This document shows positions 1 through 8,494 of a DNA stretch of 64,000 bases, piece after piece. Under the pieces are notes generated by a model. It had not been told where the DNA came from, ran no database searches, and saw nothing but the letters and a program-made list of their open reading frames with translations. Source of the stretch: Rugosimonospora africana (GTDB taxonomy: Bacteria > Actinomycetota > Actinomycetes > Mycobacteriales > Micromonosporaceae); NCBI RefSeq assembly GCF_016862975.1, contig NZ_BONZ01000032.1, positions 1-64,000 on the forward strand. The letters run 5' to 3'. The stretch's first letter is position 1; each line of letters begins with the position of its first letter. A program made the translations under genes and the position numbers.

Positions 1-72
1 GAGCCCGAGACCGACCGCGAGCCCGAGACCGACCGCGAGCCCGAGACCGGCAGCGAGCCGGAGACCGGCAGC
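1..72 (+). repeat. 18-bp in-frame tandem repeat (acidic linker)
   Basis: Four 18-bp units (1-18, 19-36, 37-54, 55-72). The first two are identical; the others differ by a few bases. They encode EPETDR, EPETDR, EPETGS, EPETGS, a probable flexible linker between the missing upstream (ACP?) domains and the ketoreductase. More units may lie upstream of the window. Confidence 0.85.
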
Positions 73-1809
73 GAGCCCGAACGGGCACCCGCGCCCGACC
101 TGCCCATCACCCCCGACTCGGTACTCGTGGTTTCCGGTGGTGCACGTGGCGTCACCGCTACGGCGCTGCGCGCGCTGGCTGCGGACCGGCCACGCATGCT
201 GCTCACCGGACGCACCGCGCTCGCCGACGAACCCGAATTCCTGGCATCGGCCCACGACGAGCCGTCGCTGACCCGCGCGCTGGCCGAACGTGAGCGTTCG
301 GACGGCGGCGCCGCACCCACGCCGTCACAACTGGCAGCTCGGGCCCGCACGATCCTCGCCCGGCGGGAGGTGCGCGCGACGCTCGCCGACCTCGAACGGG
401 CCGGAGCCACCGTGCGCTATGCCACGCTCGACATCACCGATCGTGCGGCACTGCACCGGGAACTTGGCCGCGTGCGGCGGGAATGGGGACCGGTCACCGG
501 GCTCATCCACGCGGCCGGAGTCCTCGCGGACAAGCTCATCGCCGACAAGACCGACGACCAGTTCGACCGCGTGTACTCCACGAAGGTCGCCGGACTCAGC
601 GCCCTGCTCGACGCGACCGCGTCCGACCCGCTGGAACTGCTGTGCGTCTTCTCGTCCGTCGCGGCGCGCTACGGCAACCCCGGGCAGTGCGACTACGCGA
701 TGGGCAACGAGGTGCTCAACCAGGTGGCGTGTGCCGAGCAGCGACGGCGGCCGTCCTGTCGGGTCCGCGCGATCGGGTGGGGACCGTGGGAGGCGGGTAT
801 GGTCACCGCGTCACATGCCGCGTACTTCAAGGATCTCGGAGTTCCGCTGATCCCGCTCGGCGAGGGTGCACGGGCCTTCGCCACGGAACTCGGTACGGCC
901 GGCGGTGCGACCCAGGTGCTTCTCGCCGCGGCGGGCACGCGTGACGGCGGCATCCTCACAACCGGGCCGTCCGGGCTGTTTGCCGAGGCCACCGTCGACG
1001 CGCACACTCATGCTTTCCTGGCCGACCATGCTCCTGCCGATGTGCCCGTGCTCCCGCTGGCGATGGCCATGGAGTGGTTCGCGGCCGCGGGACGCTCACG
1101 TTACCCCGACCGCTCGACCTTCCTGACCGACATCCGGGTCCTGAACCGGATCGAACTTCCCGACCTGGCGACCCGCGGCCATCGGTTCACGGTCGAGGGC
1201 ACCGGGGCCGAGCACGATCCGGGCGCCTTCGACCTCCGGCTGACCTCATCGACCGGCGCCGTGCACTACCGGGCGCGTCTGACTGCCCCGAGCACGCCGC
1301 CGCAACTCTGGACCCCACCGGAGGCGATGGGCGTCACCTTCACGCAGGAGTCCAGCTACGAAGACCCCGTACTGTTTCACGGTCCCGACTTCCAGGTGCT
1401 GCGAGAGGTGAAGGGCCTGTCTCGGCACGGAGCCGAGGCGCGGGTCGTCGGGGTACGGGCGATCGGTTGGCCCGGCGGTCCATGGTGGACGGACCCGGCC
1501 GCCATCGACGGCGCTCTGCAGGCGGCGGTCCTGTGGGCCAGACACGCCACCGGCGACGCGACGCTCCCGATGGGCGTGGACGCGCTCCGCGTCCACCGGG
1601 CGGGACCGGCCCCCGGGACGCTGCGTTGCCTCGTGCGTGCCACCGCCCTCGCCGCCGACCAGAGCCGCTGCGACATCGCGCTGCTCGACGAGGACGGGGA
1701 AGTCCGCACCGAACTGCTCGGCGTCGGCCTCATCCGCCGCCCCGACCTGGCCCCGGCACACGCGCCGTCGTCGGACGCCGGTCCCGCATCGTTGGCGCGT
1801 CCCGCGTGA
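1..1809 (+). CDS. PUFA/secondary-lipid synthase, KR-DH C-terminal part (5' end cut by window)
   Basis: The frame is open from base 1, so the gene begins upstream; 602 residues are visible. Numbering from base 1, an acidic linker of four 6-residue repeats (EPETDR/EPETGS, residues 1-24) is followed by a ketoreductase. It has a nucleotide-binding GGARGV motif and a catalytic triad pattern S219, Y232, N236 in VFSSVAARYGNPGQCDY. A polyketide-synthase-type dehydratase hot-dog follows, with H343 in LADHAPADVPVLP, and its second half carries LFHGPDFQVL. In known PUFA synthases (PfaA; myxobacterial Pfa2) KS-MAT-ACP-KR(-DH) is the order, so KS, AT and ACPs probably lie upstream. It would reduce and dehydrate beta-ketoacyl-ACP in the cytosol. 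Its TGA overlaps the GTG start of the next gene (1806-1809), implying translational coupling. Confidence is high for the domains; the product is unknown. Confidence 0.85.
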   Translation, partial: EPETDREPETDREPETGSEPETGSEPERAPAPDLPITPDSVLVVSGGARGVTATALRALAADRPRMLLTGRTALADEPEFLASAHDEPSLTRALAERERSDGGAAPTPSQLAARARTILARREVRATLADLERAGATVRYATLDITDRAALHRELGRVRREWGPVTGLIHAAGVLADKLIADKTDDQFDRVYSTKVAGLSALLDATASDPLELLCVFSSVAARYGNPGQCDYAMGNEVLNQVACAEQRRRPSCRVRAIGWGPWEAGMVTASHAAYFKDLGVPLIPLGEGARAFATELGTAGGATQVLLAAAGTRDGGILTTGPSGLFAEATVDAHTHAFLADHAPADVPVLPLAMAMEWFAAAGRSRYPDRSTFLTDIRVLNRIELPDLATRGHRFTVEGTGAEHDPGAFDLRLTSSTGAVHYRARLTAPSTPPQLWTPPEAMGVTFTQESSYEDPVLFHGPDFQVLREVKGLSRHGAEARVVGVRAIGWPGGPWWTDPAAIDGALQAAVLWARHATGDATLPMGVDALRVHRAGPAPGTLRCLVRATALAADQSRCDIALLDEDGEVRTELLGVGLIRRPDLAPAHAPSSDAGPASLARPA

Positions 1810-4800
1810 CCGGTTCGGGCGCCTCGGGATTCGAACCGATCGCGGTCGTCGGCCGAGGATGCGCGCTGCCCGGAGCGCTGAGCCCCGACCAGTTCTGGGA
1901 CAACGTCGTTTCCGGGCGGGTCAGCCTCGGCGCCGTGCAACCCGAGGACTGGCGCCTACCGCCGATCGGACTCGATGTCGGCGAGGGTTCAGGCCGAGGT
2001 CCAGGTCCAGGCTTCGGCCAGGGCCAGGGCCAGGGCCAGGGCCAGGGCCAAGGCCAAGGCCAAGGCCAAGGCAGAATAGCGACGGCGGGCCTCGTGCGGG
2101 GCTTCGCGGATGTCTTCGATCCCGAAGGCTTCGCCACCGACGCCGAACAGGTCGCCGCGTACGACCCGGCGCTTCAGTGGGTACTGCACGCCGGACGCGC
2201 CGCGTTACGCGAGGCAGGAGACCACGCACACCCGGCACGGACCGGGCTCGTCCTCGGTAACCTCGGGTTCCCGAGCCGGAGCCTGGCCGCGTTCGCCGAA
2301 CGGGTCTGGCTGGCCGACCACCCGGACCTGCTCGCGGTCCTTCCCGAGGTACCCAGCGCGGCCGACCCCCTTTCCCGCTTCTGCTCGGGATTGTGGGCTC
2401 ACACCGCCGCCAACGCCCTGGACGTGGAAGGCGGATCGCTGGCCCTCGACGCGGCGTGCGCCTCCGCTCTGTACGCCATCAAGCTCGCATGCGACCGGTT
2501 GCACGACGGCACCGCGGACCTCATGCTCGCCGGCGCGGTCAGCGGCTGCGACGGGCTGATCATCGACTCCGGGTTCGAGGCCCTGGGCGCGTTGAGCCCG
2601 TCCGGCCGCAGCAGACCGTTGCAGCGCGGGGCCGACGGACTCGTCCCAGCCGAAGGCGCGGCCCTGCTCGCGCTCATGCGGCTGCGCGACGCGGTAGCCG
2701 CTCACGTCCCGGTCCTCGGTGTCGTGCGCGGCATCGGACTGTCGAACGACGGGCGTACCGGAGGGTTCCTCGCACCCGCGGAAGAGGGCCAGATCCGTGC
2801 CATGCGCGCGGCGTACGGGCGGGCGGGATTCGGCCCGGAGACTGTGGAACTGCTGGAGTGCCACGCCACCGGGACGCCCCTCGGCGATGCCGTCGAGGCC
2901 CGGTCGACCGCCCGCTTCTTCGGTGGCCGAGCCGAACCACTGCCCGTCGGCTCGGCGAAATCGAACGTGGGCCACCTGCTGACCGCCTCCGGCGCGGCCG
3001 GACTGCTCAAACTCCTGTCCGCGATCCACCACGGGACGCTCCCCGCGACGGCCGACGTCGCCGACCCCATCGACGACCTGCGCGACGGTCCACTGCGACT
3101 GCTGACGGCCAACGAACCATGGTCGGGGCGGCGACGCGCGGCGATCAGTGCGTTCGGGTTCGGCGGCAACAACGCCCATCTGGTCATCGAGGCTTTCGAC
3201 GGCAGTCCGCAGACGTTCGGCGTCGCGGTACCCGCGGCTCCGGCACCCACCGAAGTCGCGATCGTCGCCATCGGCGCCCGAGCCGGCGGCATGGGAGCCG
3301 ACGCGCTGCGGGACGCTCTCCTGCGCGGACAGGCCCCCGACAAGCCCGCGTACGACATCCGGGTCGCGCTCGACGGCCTGCGCTACCCGCCGCGCGACCT
3401 CGGCGAAACGCTGGGCCAGCAGGTGCTCGTGCTGGAAGCCGCCCGCGAAGCCGTACGGGGCATCGAGCTTCCGCCGGAGCGCACGGCCGTCCTGGTCGGG
3501 ATGGGCTGCGACCCCGAGATCGCCCGAGCCCACGCCCGCCGGCGCCTCGACGCCTGGCTGCCGCGCGCACCCGCCGGGCTCGGGGCGGGGGAGGGGTTCA
3601 GTCCGCCCCTGACCGCCGCCCGCGTTCTGGGCGCCATGGCGAACATCGCGGCCAACCGCATCGGCGGACAGCTGGGTCTGGCGGGACCGGGTTTCGCCGT
3701 GTCCGCCGAGGAAGCCTCCGGGATCGTGGCGTTGGAACTGGCCGCCCGAGCGCTGCGGGCCGGGGAAGTCGACGCCGCGCTGGTCGGCGCGGTCGACCTC
3801 TCCGACGAACCCGTGCACCGCGCCGCCGTCACGGAACTCGGGCTCACCACGAACCCCGCCGACGCGGCCGTCGTCGTCGTACTCAAACGCCTCGCTGACG
3901 CCCGGCGCGACGGCGACCGGGTCATGGCACTGATCGACCCCGAACCGAGCGGTTCTGCGCCCGTCGAGCCGCCCGCAGACCTCCTCCGCGCCGATCTGTT
4001 CGGCGCGCCGCACGCCGCCCGCGGCCTGCTCGACGTGGCGTTCGCGGCACTCGCCCTGCGGTACCGCGCCCGTCCGCTCGCGGGACGGCGCGCGCAGCCC
4101 CGCCTTGCCGCGACCACAGCCGACGTCGTCACTTCCGTGCTCGGCGCCCCACCCACCCGCGTCCGGCTGCGCGCCGCGGACGCTGAGCCCTGGGCACCGG
4201 CTCCCGTGCCCCGGTTGCACGTCTACTCGGGCGCGAATCGATCCGAGGTCCTCGCCGCCTTCGCCTCCGGCATTGAGAGCGACGCCGGCCCGGCCCGCCT
4301 CGCCGTCCTCGCACGCGACCCCGCGCACCTGGCCGACCAACTCGCCGGCGCCCGCGCCTGGCTCGACGGCAACGCGCTGCGTCCGCCCGGTGTGGCCTTC
4401 GGCGAGACCCCGATCAGCGGCGAGACAGCCTTCGTCTACACCAAGGGCTCGGCGTTCTACCCGGGCATGGGCGCCGACCTCGCGCTGGCTTTCGCCCCGC
4501 TGGCCGGTGGCATGGACGAGGCCGCCCTGGTCTCCTGGATCTACGAGGGCCGGGAGACGCCCAACGACTCACTCGACCAGATCCTCGCCGTGGGCTTCAT
4601 CGCGCGCCTGCACACCCGGATCACCCGCGAGGTGCTGGGCATCGAGCCTCAGGCCGCGATCGGGTACTCGTCCGGCGAATCGGCGGCCCTCGTCGCGCTC
4701 GGCGTGTGGAACGACGTGACGGCGATGTCCGCCGACGCGCGCGCCAGCGGACTGTTCACTCACGACCTGGGCGGCGAACTGCGCGCCGTACGCCGTTTTT

Positions 4801-7800
4801 GGGCACGCCATGGCATCGCCGGCCAGCGGTGGGCCGGCTACATCCTCTCGGCGGATCCGGAGAAGGTCCGGGCCATGGTCAAGGACGAGCGTGCCGTGCA
4901 CCTGACGGCGGTCTGCGCCCCCGGAACCTGCGTGGTCGCCGGGGAGGAGAATGCCTGCGCGGCGTTCGTCGAACGTTTCGACCCGGCCTCCCGCATCCGG
5001 ATCCAGTACGACCTGGTGGCGCACGCCCCCGAACTGGTCGACGTACGCGAGCGTTGGCACGCCCTGCACCGCCGACCGACGACGAGCGTGCCGGGAATCC
5101 GGTTCTACCGGGGTGCGACCGGCACCTGGTACCACCCGACCGAGCAGAGCGCCGCCGACGCGATCACCGAGCAGATGCTCTCACCCGTCGACTTTCCCCA
5201 CGTGATCGAGCGCGCCTGGCACGACGGGGTCCGCGTGTTCATCGAGCACGGGCCTGCCGCGCAGTGCACGAATTGGATCCACCGCATCCTGGCCGATCGC
5301 GAGCACGTCGCGGTGGCCCTGGACACCGTGCGGGACCAAGGCTTGTGGTCGTTGTCGGCGGCGGTCGCGGAGCTGGCCGCCGCGGGCGTACCGGTACGGC
5401 ACGATGCCCTGGCGGCATATTTCGCGACGCCTACCTCCGCAGGTGCGCCGGCAGTGGGTGCGACGATCAGCCTGCCGAGGCGCCTCCCCGCTCCGGTGTT
5501 CGAACAGGCGCCTCCTTCGGATCCCGCGTACTCAGAACCCGAATACACGGTGATGCAGCCCGCCCCGGACCTCGCGCCCATGCCGGTCGGGCACCGTCCG
5601 CCCACCCCTAACCGTGCGCTCGCAACCAGCCGTCCGCCCGACCCCAGCCGTCCGACGCCGCAACGACAACCGGCCCCGGCCCTGTCGGCAGCCCCGGCCC
5701 TGTCGACGGTCGCGGCCTGGCACGCATCCATCGCCGCCGCACACCGCCAGTACCTGGACATCCAGGTCGCCGCGCACACCCGTTTCCTGGCCGGCCGCGC
5801 CGCCGCCGCGAGGCTTGTCGGGGCGGCGTCCAGCCAGCCACCGCCGGACATCCGCGCGCTCGGCCACGCCGCCGCTCCCGCCTCGACGGCCGCTCCCGCC
5901 TCGGTAGCCGTTCCCGCCTCGGCAGCCGCGGCCGTGGCCACACCGGCAATCACACCGCCACCGACCGAGCGCCCCGGGCCTCGCTTCGACCGCGCCCAGC
6001 TCGAACACCTCGCGTCGGCCCGGATCTCCGACCTGTTCGGGCCGATGTTCGCCGTCCAGGACGCCGACGTGCGCCAGACCCGGATGCCCGGCCCGCCGCT
6101 CCTCCTCGCCGACCGGGTCGTCGGGATCGATGCCGCGCAGGGCTCGCTGGGCAAGGGCACCATCTGGACCGAGACCGACGTGCACGCCGACGCCTGGTAC
6201 CTCGACCCCGCCGGCCGCATGCCCGCCGGCCTGGTCGTCGAGGCGGGGCAGGCCGATCTGCTGCTGATCAGCTGGCTGGGGGCCGACCTGCGCAACCGCG
6301 GCGAGCGGGTCTACCGCCTGCTCGGCAGCGACGTGGCGTTCCACGCCCCGCCACCCGGACCCGGCCAGACCCTCTCGTTCGCGATCCGCGTCGTCGGGCA
6401 CGTCGTGCACGGCCCGGTCCGGCTGTTCTTCTTCGAGTACGACTGCCACGCCGGCGACACGCTCCTGCTCACCGTGCGGAACGGCCAGGCGGGGTTCTTC
6501 GACGACGACGAACTGGCCAACACCGGCGGCATCCTCTGGGACGCGTCTGCCGTCAGCCCACGCCCGGATGCGCCGCACGATCCGCCCGCCGTCGGGTGCA
6601 CGCGCTCCGCCTTCGACTCCCACGCGATCCACGCCCTCACCCAGGGCCGCCCCGACGCGTGCTTCGGCCCCGGGTGGGAGGCGACACGCGCCCACGTGCG
6701 CACGCCGCGCATCGGATCGGGGCGGCTGCGCCTGCTCGACGAGATCCCCGTGTTCGACCCGTCCGGGGGGCCGTGGGGCCGTGGCTACCTCAGAGCCGAG
6801 ACGACCGTCGGCCCCGACGACTGGTTCTTCGACGGCCATTTCCACAACGACCCCTGCATGCCCGGAACCCTCATGTCCGAGGGCTGTTTCCAGGCAGTCT
6901 CGTTCTACCTCATCGCGTGTGGCTACACCATCGCCCGCGACGGCTGGCGATGCGAACCGGTACCGGGGCGCACCGCACGCATGCGCTGCCGCGGCCAGGT
7001 CACCCCGGACAGCAAGCGGCTGAGGTACGAGGTCTTCGTCTCCGAGGTGACGGCTGGCCCGTTGCCGACCGTCATCGCGGAGGTGTTGGTCTCCGTCGAC
7101 GGCGTCAAGGCCCTGCACGTCGCGGACTGCGCCGTGCGGCTGGTGCCGGACTGGCCTCTCGAACACTGGCGGCATTCCGGCCCGCCGACCGTCCAGCGCA
7201 CCGCCGAACGCGTTGCGCTCCAACGGCTCGGCGGCCTCGCCGGACACCGCGACGCCGAGCCCGTCGCCGAGATCGCGGGAGTGCCTCTCGGCTATGCCTC
7301 GCTGCTGGCCTGCGCCTGGGGCAAACCCACCGACGGGCTCGGACCGATGGCCGAGGCATTCATCGGTACGCGGCGTGGACCGCGCCTGCCCGGCCCGCCG
7401 TACCACTTCATGAGCAGGATCACCGCTGTCGAGGGCCCGTACCGGGGCATGGCGGTCGGTAGCGCGGTCACCGCGGAATACGACGTGCCCGACCGCGCCT
7501 GGTACTTCGCCGACAACGGCGCCCCCACCATGCCGACCGCCGCGCTGATGGAGATTGCCCTTCAGCCGTGCGGATGGCTGGGCTGTTATGTCGGAAGCCC
7601 CGTGCGGATCGACGCGGAGCTGCTGTTCCGCAACCTCGACGGCGACGTGCGGGTCCTGCGCGAAGTGCGGCCGGGCACCCGCGTCGTACGCACCCGCGTC
7701 GAGCTCACCGATGTATCCGAAGCCGCTGGAATGATCATCGAGGCATTCCGGATCGAGTGCCACGCCGACGGCGAACCGCTGCTGCGCGGCACCGCCGGAT

Positions 7801-8378
7801 TCGGGTACTTCCTCACCACGGCCTTCCAGCAACAGCCCGGCCTGCCCCCGTCGCCCGCCGAACGCGAGCGCCTGACCGAACCGTGCGAACACGTCCCCGC
7901 GCTCTACCAGCCCGACCCCGCGCGCCGGGCACGCCAGGCCGGACCCATGCTGATGATGCTCGACCGGATCACCGGCTACTGGCCCGAGGGCGGAGCCGCC
8001 GGTCTCGGGCGGCTGCGCGCGGAGAAGGACGTCGACCCCGGCGAGTGGTTCTTCAAGGCCCACTTCTTCCAGGACCCCGTCATGCCCGGTTCGCTTGGTG
8101 TCGAGGCGTTGTGCCAGCTGCTCCAGTGGTACCTGGCCGAACGCGGCATCGGCGAGGACCTGCCGGGTGCGCGCTTCGAATCCGTCGCCATCGACGAGCC
8201 GCTGAAGTGGACGTATCGCGGCCAGGTGGTGCCGACCGATCGCCTGATCACCGTCGAACTGGAGATCCTCGAGATCCGCGGTCACACCGTCTTCGCCACC
8301 GGCTGGCTCTGGATCGACGGCCGCCGGGTCTACCGCGTCGAACGGCTCGGCGCCCGGATGGTCGCCGAGTCGGAGTGA
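1806..8378 (+). CDS. PfaC/Pfa3-like PUFA synthase subunit: KS-CLF-AT-DH-DH
   Basis: A 2190-residue multidomain synthase. The GTG start at 1806 is chosen because it overlaps the upstream stop and because KS homology (FEPIAVVGRGCALPG) begins at once. Domains: ketosynthase ~10-430 with Cys218 (DAACASAL), His353 (HATGT), His390 (NVGH); chain-length factor ~470-760 where the nucleophile position is Glu636 (VSAEEASG); acyltransferase ~860-1170 with Ser955 in GYSSGE; Pro/Ala linker ~1240-1400; then two FabA-like double hot-dogs (~1426-1760 with His1678 in GHFHNDPCMPG, ~1863-2180 with His2086 in KAHFFQDPVMPG). KS-CLF-AT-DH-DH matches myxobacterial Pfa3, but the C-terminal acyltransferase (AGPAT) reported there is absent. 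It should act iteratively with the upstream KR-DH subunit; the enoylreductase and phosphopantetheinyl transferase are not in the window. A (Gly-Gln)9 run interrupts the KS N-terminus (residues 71-88). The product chain is unknown. Confidence 0.88.
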   Translation: MTGSGASGFEPIAVVGRGCALPGALSPDQFWDNVVSGRVSLGAVQPEDWRLPPIGLDVGEGSGRGPGPGFGQGQGQGQGQGQGQGQGQGRIATAGLVRGFADVFDPEGFATDAEQVAAYDPALQWVLHAGRAALREAGDHAHPARTGLVLGNLGFPSRSLAAFAERVWLADHPDLLAVLPEVPSAADPLSRFCSGLWAHTAANALDVEGGSLALDAACASALYAIKLACDRLHDGTADLMLAGAVSGCDGLIIDSGFEALGALSPSGRSRPLQRGADGLVPAEGAALLALMRLRDAVAAHVPVLGVVRGIGLSNDGRTGGFLAPAEEGQIRAMRAAYGRAGFGPETVELLECHATGTPLGDAVEARSTARFFGGRAEPLPVGSAKSNVGHLLTASGAAGLLKLLSAIHHGTLPATADVADPIDDLRDGPLRLLTANEPWSGRRRAAISAFGFGGNNAHLVIEAFDGSPQTFGVAVPAAPAPTEVAIVAIGARAGGMGADALRDALLRGQAPDKPAYDIRVALDGLRYPPRDLGETLGQQVLVLEAAREAVRGIELPPERTAVLVGMGCDPEIARAHARRRLDAWLPRAPAGLGAGEGFSPPLTAARVLGAMANIAANRIGGQLGLAGPGFAVSAEEASGIVALELAARALRAGEVDAALVGAVDLSDEPVHRAAVTELGLTTNPADAAVVVVLKRLADARRDGDRVMALIDPEPSGSAPVEPPADLLRADLFGAPHAARGLLDVAFAALALRYRARPLAGRRAQPRLAATTADVVTSVLGAPPTRVRLRAADAEPWAPAPVPRLHVYSGANRSEVLAAFASGIESDAGPARLAVLARDPAHLADQLAGARAWLDGNALRPPGVAFGETPISGETAFVYTKGSAFYPGMGADLALAFAPLAGGMDEAALVSWIYEGRETPNDSLDQILAVGFIARLHTRITREVLGIEPQAAIGYSSGESAALVALGVWNDVTAMSADARASGLFTHDLGGELRAVRRFWARHGIAGQRWAGYILSADPEKVRAMVKDERAVHLTAVCAPGTCVVAGEENACAAFVERFDPASRIRIQYDLVAHAPELVDVRERWHALHRRPTTSVPGIRFYRGATGTWYHPTEQSAADAITEQMLSPVDFPHVIERAWHDGVRVFIEHGPAAQCTNWIHRILADREHVAVALDTVRDQGLWSLSAAVAELAAAGVPVRHDALAAYFATPTSAGAPAVGATISLPRRLPAPVFEQAPPSDPAYSEPEYTVMQPAPDLAPMPVGHRPPTPNRALATSRPPDPSRPTPQRQPAPALSAAPALSTVAAWHASIAAAHRQYLDIQVAAHTRFLAGRAAAARLVGAASSQPPPDIRALGHAAAPASTAAPASVAVPASAAAAVATPAITPPPTERPGPRFDRAQLEHLASARISDLFGPMFAVQDADVRQTRMPGPPLLLADRVVGIDAAQGSLGKGTIWTETDVHADAWYLDPAGRMPAGLVVEAGQADLLLISWLGADLRNRGERVYRLLGSDVAFHAPPPGPGQTLSFAIRVVGHVVHGPVRLFFFEYDCHAGDTLLLTVRNGQAGFFDDDELANTGGILWDASAVSPRPDAPHDPPAVGCTRSAFDSHAIHALTQGRPDACFGPGWEATRAHVRTPRIGSGRLRLLDEIPVFDPSGGPWGRGYLRAETTVGPDDWFFDGHFHNDPCMPGTLMSEGCFQAVSFYLIACGYTIARDGWRCEPVPGRTARMRCRGQVTPDSKRLRYEVFVSEVTAGPLPTVIAEVLVSVDGVKALHVADCAVRLVPDWPLEHWRHSGPPTVQRTAERVALQRLGGLAGHRDAEPVAEIAGVPLGYASLLACAWGKPTDGLGPMAEAFIGTRRGPRLPGPPYHFMSRITAVEGPYRGMAVGSAVTAEYDVPDRAWYFADNGAPTMPTAALMEIALQPCGWLGCYVGSPVRIDAELLFRNLDGDVRVLREVRPGTRVVRTRVELTDVSEAAGMIIEAFRIECHADGEPLLRGTAGFGYFLTTAFQQQPGLPPSPAERERLTEPCEHVPALYQPDPARRARQAGPMLMMLDRITGYWPEGGAAGLGRLRAEKDVDPGEWFFKAHFFQDPVMPGSLGVEALCQLLQWYLAERGIGEDLPGARFESVAIDEPLKWTYRGQVVPTDRLITVELEILEIRGHTVFATGWLWIDGRRVYRVERLGARMVAESE
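2016..2072 (+). repeat. Hexanucleotide repeat encoding (Gly-Gln)9 in the ketosynthase
   Basis: Nine consecutive GGCCAR hexamers: five with CAG, then four with CAA, plus a closing GGC. They lie inside the KS N-terminal region (residues 71-88). A Gly/Pro-rich lead-in (GRGPGPGF) precedes it. Being a multiple of 3, slippage would change length without a frameshift. Confidence 0.9.
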
Positions 8379-8383
8379 GCGAT

Positions 8384-8402
8384 GGCGCGTCTGACGCCGC
8401 GC
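8384..8402. repeat. 19-nt dispersed palindromic element, copy 1
   Basis: The 19-nt string GGCGCGTCTGACGCCGCGC follows the PUFA synthase stop by 5 bp. It contains GCGTC-T-GACGC and, with the next base, a GGCGCG/CGCGCC stem. The identical 19 nt occurs at 59941-59959, also just downstream of a stop codon. Possible terminator or REP-like element. Confidence 0.55.
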
Positions 8403-8422
8403 CACGACCAGTCGTCCGGGCG

Positions 8423-8486
8423 GCCAACGGAGTTCCTGTGCATCGGCGACTTCGGCTCACGCCGTGCCGGCAGGAACTCCGTTGGC
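8423..8486. terminator. Perfect 16-bp inverted repeat between convergent genes
   Basis: GCCAACGGAGTTCCTG (8423-8438) and its exact reverse complement (8471-8486) enclose a 32-nt loop. They sit in the 116-bp gap between the convergent PUFA synthase and xylanase genes. A bidirectional terminator is the simplest reading. The long loop and absence of a U-tract leave a protein-binding site or mobile remnant possible. Confidence 0.5.
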
Positions 8487-8494
8487 GCGCAAGG

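Noticed and set aside
1074-1805. Upstream extension of the KS-CLF-AT-DH-DH frame
   Set aside because: This part overlaps the KR-DH gene in another frame, is Arg/Pro-rich without homology, and the GTG at 1806 overlapping the stop explains initiation.
2205-4340. A 711-codon minus-strand frame
   Set aside because: Antisense to the KS and CLF domains; no recognisable motif, very high Gly/Arg.
5532-8405. A 957-codon open frame on the minus strand, opposite the PUFA-type synthase
   Set aside because: Its composition is that of an antisense shadow of GC-rich coding DNA (Arg/Gly/Asp/Val-rich, no domain), while the plus strand has complete KS, CLF, AT and DH motifs.
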